Source: Candidatus Methylumidiphilus alinenensis
GTDB taxonomy: Bacteria > Pseudomonadota > Gammaproteobacteria > Methylococcales > Methylococcaceae
NCBI GenBank assembly: GCA_003242955.1
Contig: QJPH01000383.1
Coordinates: 1-60,947, forward strand
Reading direction: 5' to 3'
Length of the DNA: 60,947 nt
Under the pieces are notes generated by a model that did no database searches, had not been told where the DNA came from, and saw only the letters and a list, made by a program, of their open reading frames with translations. Shown in pieces: positions 42,175 through 49,739 of this stretch. A program made the translations under genes and the position numbers. Every line of letters begins with the position of its first letter. Position 1 is the first letter of the stretch.

Positions 42175-42756
42175 GTGATAAACACTTTTTTCTTTGGGGT
42201 AAACCTGCTACTAATCTATGTTGCTTGGAACTTTTTTTTGAAGAGGTCTATACTTGATCATTTTAGGGACAAACTTTTTGATTTAAGGGACGATATCAGA
42301 AGCTTTTATATACAAAATAATATACCACTCTCAGACAAAACATATAAAAGCTTGAGAGACTCGCTAAATAGTCATCTCCGTTTTACGGAGCAGAAATCTT
42401 TACTTAAAGTTGCCGTGTTCCTTGCAGAGACAGATAAATATCCAGAATTATGCAAATGGCTTGATTATCGACTTGAGGAAAGTTTCTCAACAGATAACGA
42501 GAAGCTAAAGGAATATATTTTAGAATCAAGACAAAAGGCTGCTGAGATACTGATTGGGTACATGATATTTTCATCGCCAGCAATAATGGTATTATATATT
42601 ATATCCGGAATCTTTTGCATCATCAAATCTCTTTTCAATGCTGCAATTAGGAGAGCTAATCTACGGGATGTGGTGAAAACATACATCCTTAAAAAAAGCT
42701 TGAAGCTAGAGGGCTACTCTATTAGCCATTATGGTCAGAACCATTGCCCGACTTAA
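42175..42756 (+). CDS. Membrane protein of unknown function, AT-rich
   Basis: The protein has 193 residues from GTG 42175. An N-terminal helix (FFFGVNLLLIYVAWNFFLKR) is followed by a helical soluble region, then a second hydrophobic stretch (AEILIGYMIFSSPAIMVLYI) and a short tail. No family is recognised. It is coupled to the preceding gene. Such small co-encoded AT-rich membrane pairs between hairpins could be effectors of a mobile defence or toxin cassette, but nothing in the sequence proves it. Confidence 0.6.
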   Translation: MINTFFFGVNLLLIYVAWNFFLKRSILDHFRDKLFDLRDDIRSFYIQNNIPLSDKTYKSLRDSLNSHLRFTEQKSLLKVAVFLAETDKYPELCKWLDYRLEESFSTDNEKLKEYILESRQKAAEILIGYMIFSSPAIMVLYIISGIFCIIKSLFNAAIRRANLRDVVKTYILKKSLKLEGYSISHYGQNHCPT

Positions 42757-42804
42757 ACGGGTTCGCGTTCGTTCGGGTGGCTTGCTTACAGCTTGTAGGC
42801 ACTG

Positions 42805-42833
42805 ACTAGACAAAAGGATACGAAGTGTCTAGT
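42805..42833. repeat. ACTAGACA hairpin at the right of the AT-rich islet
   Basis: ACTAGACA (42805-42812) pairs with TGTCTAGT (42826-42833). Together with 41628-41652 it brackets the two AT-rich genes, and ACTAGACAAAA is a direct repeat of both sites. The remaining gap up to 43064 contains no convincing gene; a 72-codon open frame at 42842-43060 has no recognisable features. Confidence 0.5.
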
Positions 42834-43064
42834 TTCCTAACTTGGCTGTATTGACGGGAAAAGCAGCAAAGCCGCCAGGACAACCCAATCCATTCGGTCT
42901 GTCACTAATGCGGTTGGCGCACGGGTCGCGGCTCATCACCTATCACTTTACGCCTAGGCTGGCGTTGCGCAATGCTTTCCTTTTTGCAAAATGGGCATCA
43001 AGAGGGTTTTATCAGTACATTTGGAATTCGTCCATAAACAGATTACGTATGGAAGGCTAAATTT

Positions 43065-43241
43065 ATGTGGCACGACCCTATAGTAAAAGAAACTCGTGAG
43101 CTTCGAGAAGAATATGCCAAACGATTTAATCATGACCCTGATGCCATCTTTGATGATATTCTTAAACGTCAGAGCCAAACTGAGAGGGAGGTAGTATCTC
43201 TACCGCCACGGAAACCTTTATGCGCCCGCAAAGCAGCCTAA
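43065..43241 (+). CDS. Small MWxDPIVxE-type protein
   Basis: A 58-residue protein begins MWHDPIVKETRELREEYAKR and contains FNHDPDAIFDDILKRQ and VVSLPPRKP. This matches a widespread small-protein pattern (MWxDPIVxExRxxRxxxAxxFNxDxxAIxxD...VVSLPP). Such proteins often lie beside toxin-antitoxin or mobile genes and probably act as antitoxin-like partners. The function is not established. No toxin gene follows within the next 500 bp, which is repeat-filled. The coding pattern and conserved motif support a real gene despite the small size. Confidence 0.7.
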   Translation: MWHDPIVKETRELREEYAKRFNHDPDAIFDDILKRQSQTEREVVSLPPRKPLCARKAA

Positions 43242-43424
43242 AATAGAACGGGGCGCAGTCGTATTGCGCCATATGTTGGACGATCCCCGTTCGGCGCAAT
43301 ACGCGGCTGATGCCGCTATTGCGCCCTACGAACTACGGACTTCCCGGAAATCCCAGGGCAATCGCATGAAGCAACATTTCCCTAAAAACCAAGCATGTAA
43401 AAATTTGCATTGAACATGATATAC

Positions 43425-43616
43425 CGTCATTCCGGCATGGATGCCGGAATCTAGCGTCCAGGGATGGCAATCTTCGGGTTATTGCAAGCCATTTCTGCGC
43501 CAAAGTTTCACATCGCTTTGACTGGGTTCCTGCATCCATGCCGGAATGACGAGTTCCTTGCTTCATGCGATTGCCCTGCCGGAAACCCCCCTAGCCCCCC
43601 TTTTGCAAAGGGGGGT
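43425..43616. repeat. Cluster of GTCATTCCGGCA and C-rich repeats
   Basis: CGTCATTCCGGCATGGATGC at about 43425 pairs with GCATCCATGCCGGAATGACG ending near 43551, the common REP-like motif of this window. Directly after, ACCCCCCTAGCCCCCC and GCAAAGGGGGGT (43585-43616) form a second stem. The 550-bp gap 43242-43793 contains these, the family-D element and no gene. Confidence 0.65.
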
Positions 43617-43646
43617 ATAATATCGATAGATGATGATGCCGCACAC

Positions 43647-43788
43647 TACAGCGTTTTCATGTTTTATAAGTATGAAATAATAATGGACATCCAACCAAGC
43701 CATTGATTAAAAAATAATTTGCAAATCCATACGATTCATCAAATAAATCTTTGATGTTGAAAACGCTGTAGATGTTGAAAACGCTGTA
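43647..43788. mobile_element. Family-D element with duplicated right end
   Basis: TACAGCGTTTTCA at 43647 is mirrored by TGAAAACGCTGTA ending 43770, and the right end is repeated (TTGAAAACGCTGTA to 43788). The ends match 20996-21204 and, in part, 121-1721. It inserted 5 bp beyond the stop codon of the lipoprotein/barrel gene. The interior is AT-rich and non-coding. Confidence 0.72.
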
Positions 43789-43793
43789 GCTGT

Positions 43794-44942
43794 TCAAAAC
43801 GACACAGCAAAACCGAATAGGCCGATGACCGATGGGGTGAATTTGGTTGTCCCGCCGCTCACTTGACCATAAACAGCCAAACGTTTGCTGGCTGTCCAGA
43901 TGAAGCCGCCACCAACAGCATTCTGCGTTGGGGTTTTATACGCATCATAGGGCAGTTGGACATTGGGCAGGCGCGGCAGCGAAGCGGCATTATAATAACC
44001 ATGGATGAAGGCGGCAAAGTCCTTATGGAACAGGTCGCGCTGAAACGCCCATTGAAAGCCGAATTTCCAGATGTTGTCGCCGGCGTTATCTTGGAATCGG
44101 GTCGCACCCAAGTTGTACTCGAAATCGACCCCCCATGGCAGCGATTGGTCGAAGTTGAACGTGAAGGAAGGCTGCATTCCGCTATTGAACGCTTTGTTGC
44201 CCAGCCATTCGGTTTGCAAATACGCCTCGAAACCGGCTGCGGGCAGAAAATAGGCCGGCTTCTCCGTCCACAATTGGATTTTGGTGTCGAAGGCGATGGG
44301 CGAAAAGCCCCAGGTGGGTTCGGAACCCCCGATCCAACTCGGGCCATTGCTAAACAGGCGCAACTCAATATCGTCGGTCAGGCCATAGCGCAACAAAAAC
44401 TCCGCATTATACTGGGCCGGACTTCCAAGGGCGCTTCCGTAAAATGCCACCGGGGACATTTCAATATAGGCCCGCCCTTGCGGGAGCGTGAATGCGCTGT
44501 TGGGGAAATTCGCCAGATCGGGTCCGGGGTTGTCGATGTCGGGTTCAGTCCGCCATTTTTCAATATTCTCGGGTAGCCTTGCGCGGGAACGGTTATAACG
44601 CCCCTTGAAGAACTCTCCCTCGGCATCTTCGCCTTGCTCCCGCCCGTAATCAAGGAATGGCTGCTGCGCATTGGCTGCCGGTGGCGGGGGCGGTGTAGTG
44701 GAATCCAACAGTTCAGCGGCGCGCCTACGCCCGAAAGCACGGAATTGTTCGTTAGAATCAACTGCCTTAGAGTCAGCCGCTGTCGAGGTGCTTGAATTGG
44801 AGCCTTCTCCCTGAGGTGTGGCGGGGTCCACCGAGGGCGCTTGGTTTTTAGTGACGACCGAATTGCCAGTCATGGCACATCCTGGCAACTCTAGGCACAA
44901 CAACACAGGTAGCCAGTATTTATAGGCTAGCAAGGATTCCAT
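43794..44942 (-). CDS. Outer-membrane beta-barrel lipoprotein (phenol MetA-like transporter family)
   Basis: The protein has 382 residues. A lipobox near residue 22 (LCLELPGC), a low-complexity linker and a barrel domain follow. The barrel has GRAYIEMSPVAFYGSALGSP, ELRLFSNGPSWIGGSEPTWG and KIQLWTEKPAYFLPAAGFEA, resembling the transporter-annotated family fused to MetA-pathway phenol genes. It ends in Phe (GFAVSF), as barrels do. It overlaps by one base the Spy-like gene upstream, so they form an operon. The substrate is unknown. The lipoprotein signal together with a barrel is unusual. Confidence 0.7.
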   Translation of the reverse strand: MESLLAYKYWLPVLLCLELPGCAMTGNSVVTKNQAPSVDPATPQGEGSNSSTSTAADSKAVDSNEQFRAFGRRRAAELLDSTTPPPPPAANAQQPFLDYGREQGEDAEGEFFKGRYNRSRARLPENIEKWRTEPDIDNPGPDLANFPNSAFTLPQGRAYIEMSPVAFYGSALGSPAQYNAEFLLRYGLTDDIELRLFSNGPSWIGGSEPTWGFSPIAFDTKIQLWTEKPAYFLPAAGFEAYLQTEWLGNKAFNSGMQPSFTFNFDQSLPWGVDFEYNLGATRFQDNAGDNIWKFGFQWAFQRDLFHKDFAAFIHGYYNAASLPRLPNVQLPYDAYKTPTQNAVGGGFIWTASKRLAVYGQVSGGTTKFTPSVIGLFGFAVSF

Positions 44943-45439
44943 TATTCGATGAGCGGGATCCGCTCGGCAATTTCGGCGTCAACGGCAGCGCGTATCCGTG
45001 CTTCAATTTGGTAGTAGCGCGCCAGCTTCTTGGCAGGCAACACTTTTCCGAATTTCGGCAGGTACGATCTTATCAAATGCAACCTTGCCTCTTGGAGTTC
45101 GAGGTTGTCAATGGTAATCTGCTTTGCCACTGCGTCGCTCATGTCGTCGTAATGCTCGCCAAGCTTGGCAATGATCTGTTGTCGCCTGTCCAACACGTTG
45201 GCCATGTCTTTTTGATAGTGGTCATAAACCGGCCAGAAATGCTGGGCTTCGGACGGGGTAAGCGGAAGATGGTCCGCCACTAGGCGCTTCCTGTCTTGTC
45301 CGGCATCGGCTTGCCCTGCCGGGGTAGCCGTAGCTTGCCCTTCAGCCGCCGCAGGGTTGGAGAACCCTATTGCGGAAAGCAACGCAGCCAAGATCACGAT
45401 GCCGCAGAGGATTGCAGCATTGGGTTTTGCAATATTCAT
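44942..45439 (-). CDS. Spy/CpxP-like periplasmic helical protein
   Basis: The protein has 165 residues from ATG 45439, with a signal peptide (AAILCGIVILAALLSAIGFS, cleavage after PAAA). The mature part is almost all helix: LPLTPSEAQHFWPVYDHYQK, then LGEHYDDMSDAVAKQITIDN and LPAKKLARYYQIEARIRAAV. It resembles Spy/CpxP-like and heavy-metal-sensor periplasmic proteins with LTxxQ-like repeats, but the exact motif is loose. A chaperone or stress role near the outer membrane is likely. It shares its stop and start region with the barrel gene downstream. Confidence 0.7.
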   Translation of the reverse strand: MNIAKPNAAILCGIVILAALLSAIGFSNPAAAEGQATATPAGQADAGQDRKRLVADHLPLTPSEAQHFWPVYDHYQKDMANVLDRRQQIIAKLGEHYDDMSDAVAKQITIDNLELQEARLHLIRSYLPKFGKVLPAKKLARYYQIEARIRAAVDAEIAERIPLIE

Positions 45440-45633
45440 AGAATGTGCCGTCTGCGGTTTGAGTAAGTTAAGACACTGACTAACTATGCTATTTGAAGTG
45501 ATACAGGAGTGCAAGGCTTGCCTTGCGATAGCCTGCGCTCGTCGTTATACACAAATGTTGGAGGCTCGTCATTTTGGCAGGGATGCCGAAATCCAGCGTC
45601 CAAGGATGGCAAACTATGGGTCTCGATTCCAAA

Positions 45634-47679
45634 TCATCCATTGTCTTGAAACCCAAACTTCACCTTACCTTCGTCGTCAATAAACAACGTGGCTGAAAAA
45701 GGCTTGCCGGCTTTCGATTGCAGCCCGTCCACCTTGACCCTTTCCCCTGCCAGCAAGGCCAAGGCGGTTTTCGCATCAATGGGCTTGCCGGCAATGGTAT
45801 TCCAGACGATGGCCTTGCAATCCGCGCAACTCCAAGCTTTAGGGCTTTTCTCGATGGACCCGCCGCAACGGCAACGGGCTTCTGCCACAGCTTCCAGCTT
45901 GAAATGGGCTTTGCCGTCACCCGATTGATGCGGCGTTTTTCCTTGACTGCCCCCTTCGGTCATCGCGCTACCATATTGCCTTGTGCCGGTCATCCGCTCC
46001 AATTCCGTTTTGAGGACTTCCCACACCTCGCCAAGCAAAGCCTGATAGGTTTTCTCCCCCGCCGCGACTTGGTCCAGCCCGATCTCCAAATGCCGGGTGT
46101 AATTATATTCGAGGAACGAAAATTTCTTGCCGACCAATTCATCGACCACGGCAAACCCTCGTTCGGTGGGTTCAAGTTGGCGTTTGGCGTTGATGATGAC
46201 ATAGTTGCGGATTGGCGATTTCAGGTTACCAACGATGGTGGCATAGGACGATGGCCTGCCGATGCCCAGTTCTTCTAACTTTTTCACCAGCGAGGCTTCG
46301 GTATAGCGGGCAGGCGGGGTGGTTTGCTTGGCAATGCACAGGCCAACGCAAACGAAGGCATCGCCTTGTTCAACAGCAGGCAGGGGCTGGGCAGGTTCTT
46401 CCTGCTTGTTTTCGTTGTCCTCATGGGCCTCGGTAAGCACCATCCAGCCCTTTGCGGTGATGGTTTCACCCTTGGCGACGAACAAGGCGGGCTTTGTTTC
46501 GCCGAGTGGCACGGGGACATTGCCTTCCAAGCGGACCTCGGTGACATCGAATTGGGCGTTGGCCATCTGACTGGCGACCGCACGTTGCCAAATCAGCTTG
46601 TACAGTGCTTGCTCCTCGCTGTTTTCGCCACCGGAGCGTTCCGCCGCATGAGTGGGCCTGATGGCTTCGTGGGCGCCTTGGGCGCTTTCCTTGGATTTCC
46701 AGATATTGGGCCTGACCGCTGCCGGTAGGTTATTGGCTGACAGATAAGCGGCGATGTCTTGCAGCCCTTCGTCAGACAGGTTCGGGTTGTCCGTCCGCAT
46801 ATAGGTAATCAGGCCCTGCTCGTAGAGCTTTTGGGCGATTGCCATGGTTCTTTCGGGTGATAGCCGTAACGCCACACTGGCCGCTTGTTGCAGGGTCGAG
46901 GTGATGAAGGGCGGCGGCGGTCGCCGCTCCCTTTGCGACTTCACGACCGACAGCACGGTCAGCCGCGTCACTTTGGCCACTGCTTCGGCGACGGCCTTGT
47001 CCAGCCACAGGGTCTGCCCTTTTTCCCGGTACGGTGCATGGTCCCACAGTGCCTTCCATGGAAACGGCAGTTGCATGTGGGCTTCCACGGTATAGTGGGC
47101 CACTGGCTGGAAATTGCGGATTTCCCGCTCCCGATCCACCACTAGCCGCACCGCCGGACTTTGCACCCGGCCTGCGGAGAACCCTTTGCCTAGATGGCGC
47201 AGTTTGGGTGAAACCATCCAGCCGACCAGGCGGTCCAGCACTCTGCGGCATTCTTGGGCGCTAACCAGCGGAATGTTGAGGTTCCCGGCAGCACCCATGG
47301 CTTTTTGAATGGCCGGACGGGTGATTGCATTAAACCGGACCCGATAAACCGGTTTGCCTAGCCGTTTCAAACCCAATGCGACAAAAAGATGCCACGCAAT
47401 CGACTCGCCTTCGCGGTCATCGTCGGTAGCCAGGTAAATCGAATCGGCCTTTGCCGCCTCGGCCTTTAGTTCGGCGATGATGACACGCTTGCTTTTACCG
47501 GTTTTATTGTCGATGACAACATATGTCGGCTTGAACCCGCTTTCCACATCCACGCCCATGTCTTTGGGCGGCAAGTCGCGGACATGCCCAAACGAAGCTT
47601 TGACGGTAAAACCAGAGCCGAGAAAACCGGCGATTTTTTTCGTCTTGCCGGGCGATTCGACGATGAATAAATGAGACAT
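45634..47679 (-). CDS. Type IA DNA topoisomerase, plasmid/ICE-like
   Basis: The protein has 681 residues. The Toprim domain is at the N-terminus (LFIVESPGKTKKIAGFLGSG, then IYLATDDDREGESIAWHLFV with the DxDxE acids). The active Tyr is in YEQGLITYMRTDNPNLSDEG near residue 300. It lacks the long C-terminal zinc array of chromosomal TopA. Instead, it has one short Cys domain (ARCRCGGSIEKSPKAWSCAD) and a topoisomerase C-terminal repeat (AGKPFSATLFIDDEGKVKFG). That form is common on plasmids and integrative elements. It should relax negative supercoils. No mobilisation genes are seen nearby. Confidence 0.88.
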   Translation of the reverse strand: MSHLFIVESPGKTKKIAGFLGSGFTVKASFGHVRDLPPKDMGVDVESGFKPTYVVIDNKTGKSKRVIIAELKAEAAKADSIYLATDDDREGESIAWHLFVALGLKRLGKPVYRVRFNAITRPAIQKAMGAAGNLNIPLVSAQECRRVLDRLVGWMVSPKLRHLGKGFSAGRVQSPAVRLVVDREREIRNFQPVAHYTVEAHMQLPFPWKALWDHAPYREKGQTLWLDKAVAEAVAKVTRLTVLSVVKSQRERRPPPPFITSTLQQAASVALRLSPERTMAIAQKLYEQGLITYMRTDNPNLSDEGLQDIAAYLSANNLPAAVRPNIWKSKESAQGAHEAIRPTHAAERSGGENSEEQALYKLIWQRAVASQMANAQFDVTEVRLEGNVPVPLGETKPALFVAKGETITAKGWMVLTEAHEDNENKQEEPAQPLPAVEQGDAFVCVGLCIAKQTTPPARYTEASLVKKLEELGIGRPSSYATIVGNLKSPIRNYVIINAKRQLEPTERGFAVVDELVGKKFSFLEYNYTRHLEIGLDQVAAGEKTYQALLGEVWEVLKTELERMTGTRQYGSAMTEGGSQGKTPHQSGDGKAHFKLEAVAEARCRCGGSIEKSPKAWSCADCKAIVWNTIAGKPIDAKTALALLAGERVKVDGLQSKAGKPFSATLFIDDEGKVKFGFQDNG

Positions 47680-47777
47680 AGGCCCGACATTATACCGATG
47701 GAAAAATAAAAATCCCTAGCCGCAAGTTTTCGCTACAATGATGGCAATGCCCCAGCCACTTCCCAACAGGTGACACT

Positions 47778-48320
47778 ATGCATCCTCAGCTTCAAGAACT
47801 CCATCAAGATCACGTCAATCTAGCTAAAGTGCTGCGACTGCTGGAGAAGCAACTCGCGGACCTCCAATCCGGTGAGCATATCGACTTGGAAGTGCTTAGC
47901 GAAATAGTGGATTACGTGCAAACCTATCCAGACCGGGTCCACCACAAACGCGAGGACATCATATTCTCGGTTTATTTGGAGCGTTCCTCCACTTCCCGCG
48001 ACCTAGTGGAGCGGCTGATGGAGGAACACACCCTGTTGCTCGATAAAACCCGTAATTTGTATGTGCATATTGAACAATGGCGACAGGATTCGCCCGTGCC
48101 TAGAGGGAGGATGGTCTCCATCATCGCCGATTACCTCCTTATGCAGTGGGATCACCTTAACCTTGAAGAAAGCTCGGTCTTGGAATTGTTGCATCAAGAA
48201 CTCACGCCGGCCGACTGGGCGCGAATCGAAGCAACCATGCCTCTCTCGAACGACCCCTTGTTCGGCGATAAGGTGTTGCAACGCTTCGAAAACATTTTAG
48301 GGCAGTTATCCGGCTATTAG
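47778..48320 (+). CDS. Hemerythrin domain protein
   Basis: The protein has 180 residues. Its iron ligands are plausible from LHQDHVNLAKVLRLLE, RVHHKREDIIF, MEEHTLLLDKTRNL and WDHLNLEESSVLELLH, matching the HxxxE/HxxxD pattern of the HHE four-helix bundle. Such cytoplasmic proteins bind O2 or NO through a di-iron centre, or signal iron and redox state. It is transcribed alone after the divergent topoisomerase gene, 98 bp away. No fused partner domain is present. Confidence 0.85.
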   Translation: MHPQLQELHQDHVNLAKVLRLLEKQLADLQSGEHIDLEVLSEIVDYVQTYPDRVHHKREDIIFSVYLERSSTSRDLVERLMEEHTLLLDKTRNLYVHIEQWRQDSPVPRGRMVSIIADYLLMQWDHLNLEESSVLELLHQELTPADWARIEATMPLSNDPLFGDKVLQRFENILGQLSGY

Positions 48321-48581
48321 CAGCAATACCCATTTTGAGTCAAAGCCCCGTAGGAGTGGGCTTTTAGTCCGCGATGGGTGTCTGATCGCGGAAAAGCCCG
48401 TTCCTACATCATGACGAGTCGCCGCACTCCACAAACTCATCCATCGTGTTATAATTTGCAGCACTCGCCGAGACACGATAAATGAGCTAGGAGGCAAATG
48501 TATGCTAGTGGGCGGGCGTTTATTGATGACATCAGCCACGCCGGAATGCGGCGGCGGGCCAACACACACGGGAGAAGTCTT

Positions 48582-48824
48582 ATGAAATCTGTTCTTATCG
48601 CTTTGAGTGCCACGTTGCTAATGTTAGGGGCTATTTCTGATGCGCAGGCGGTTGTCTGTGCCAATGGCGTTCGGGGAGCCGGATGCGCCGGAGTGAACGG
48701 GGCTGTGGCCGTTCCCAAGGGGCCGGTGGTAGTCAGGCCACCCGTCGCGGCACCTAGGGCACCGGTCGTCGTCGCGCCTAAGCCCCATTGTGCCATGGTC
48801 AATGGTCGGACAGTGTGCCGGTAA
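48582..48824 (+). CDS. Small secreted Pro/Val-rich protein
   Basis: The protein has 80 residues from ATG 48582, preceded by GGAGAA at 48571. A signal peptide (MKSVLIALSATLLMLGAISD, cleavage after AQA) is followed by a mature peptide with VVCANGVRGAGCAGVNGAVA. A Pro/Val-rich stretch then leads to HCAMVNGRTVCR at the end. Four Cys could form two disulphides. Similar small CANGVxRAGCxGPxGAV proteins occur in many proteobacteria without assigned function. Longer upstream starts are unlikely. Confidence 0.75.
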   Translation: MKSVLIALSATLLMLGAISDAQAVVCANGVRGAGCAGVNGAVAVPKGPVVVRPPVAAPRAPVVVAPKPHCAMVNGRTVCR

Positions 48825-48952
48825 ATCAGAGGCGCCGGTAAATCAGAGGCTTTGCTGCCTATTGGCCGACCCCATCCCATAGCCCCTTATCGCTTTGCTC
48901 CTGCACCGCAGGGGTAAGGGGCAAATTCACCGGATTGCCTAAAACTGCTTAT

Positions 48953-49738
48953 TCATAGGGTTATGCTCATCGTTTCCGTAGGCACTTCTTGGAACCAGGC
49001 GAATAATAGGGGGTCGCCGCTGCTTAAAGCCTGTTCAAAATATTCAACGGAAAGAATGCAAGGGATGACCGGGCCATAGTAGTCTGCCTGTTCGCCGATG
49101 GGTTCAAGCGAACAAAACAATAGGCGATGCAACAGCCGGAGCAGGGGTTTTTCCAAGGCCATGTACGCGTGGCTGATGCCATGCCGTTTGCAATGCAAAT
49201 ACACATGCTTCAAAAGCCCTAGCAGAATCTCAGGTTGGAGTTTTCGCCTTTCGCTGTCGTCCCTTTTTTCCTTGCGCCGGTCATTGATGTCCTGATCGTC
49301 GGGGTCTTCTTCCACCAACTGCGATGATACTCCGTAAATGGTGTCGTTGGTGCGACGACGGTATAGTTTGCTGATGACCAGGCGGGAAATTTCCGTGCAT
49401 TTATTGCGCGGGGGATGCTCCCTGTCGGTGAAAAGCTCTGTGCAATGCTCCTCAAAGGGGAAGCGGTCTCCGTTGAGAGGCGTGACCAAGCGCAGCGATC
49501 CGACTAGAAACCCGGTTAGGCTATAGGCTGCAATATGGGTCGAACAAGCATCGTATTCGTCTTGCTCGATCCCTGTTGGGTAATTTTCGACAGGCAGAAA
49601 GAAGCGTTCCAAACAGTAGACTTGGTAACGGAGGGCAAAGACCAACCTCTCATCGCTGGGGTCCGTCTCGGCGGCAAAAATTTTGAAGGAAAAATGAGGG
49701 CTATACGACGAATCTCGTGTGGTAGTCTCTTCGGTCAT
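48953..49738 (-). CDS. PEP-CTERM/exosortase-associated N-acyltransferase
   Basis: The protein has 261 residues. It contains ALRYQVYCLERFFLPVENYP, then DEYDACSTHIAAYSLTGFLV and CTEISRLVISKLYRRR, the GNAT-like core of the N-acyl amino acid synthase family found with exosortases. These enzymes are related to FeeM/LuxI-type acyltransferases and are thought to join an acyl-ACP to an amino-acid amine. A charged insert (EEDPDDQDINDRRKEKRDDS) interrupts the domain. Its ATG lies one base after the stop of the LuxE-like gene, so the acyl-activating enzyme may supply or share its substrate. Confidence 0.82.
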   Translation of the reverse strand: MTEETTTRDSSYSPHFSFKIFAAETDPSDERLVFALRYQVYCLERFFLPVENYPTGIEQDEYDACSTHIAAYSLTGFLVGSLRLVTPLNGDRFPFEEHCTELFTDREHPPRNKCTEISRLVISKLYRRRTNDTIYGVSSQLVEEDPDDQDINDRRKEKRDDSERRKLQPEILLGLLKHVYLHCKRHGISHAYMALEKPLLRLLHRLLFCSLEPIGEQADYYGPVIPCILSVEYFEQALSSGDPLLFAWFQEVPTETMSITL

Positions 49739-49739
49739 G

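Noticed and set aside
42842-43060. 72-codon frame ending 5 bp before the MWHDPIV gene
   Set aside because: No domain, no clear ribosome binding site, and composition like non-coding sequence. It might be a decayed leader gene, but this cannot be supported.
43863-44576. Long plus-strand open frame opposite the barrel gene
   Set aside because: It is the antisense of a clear lipoprotein/barrel gene, with no ribosome binding site and no recognisable domain.
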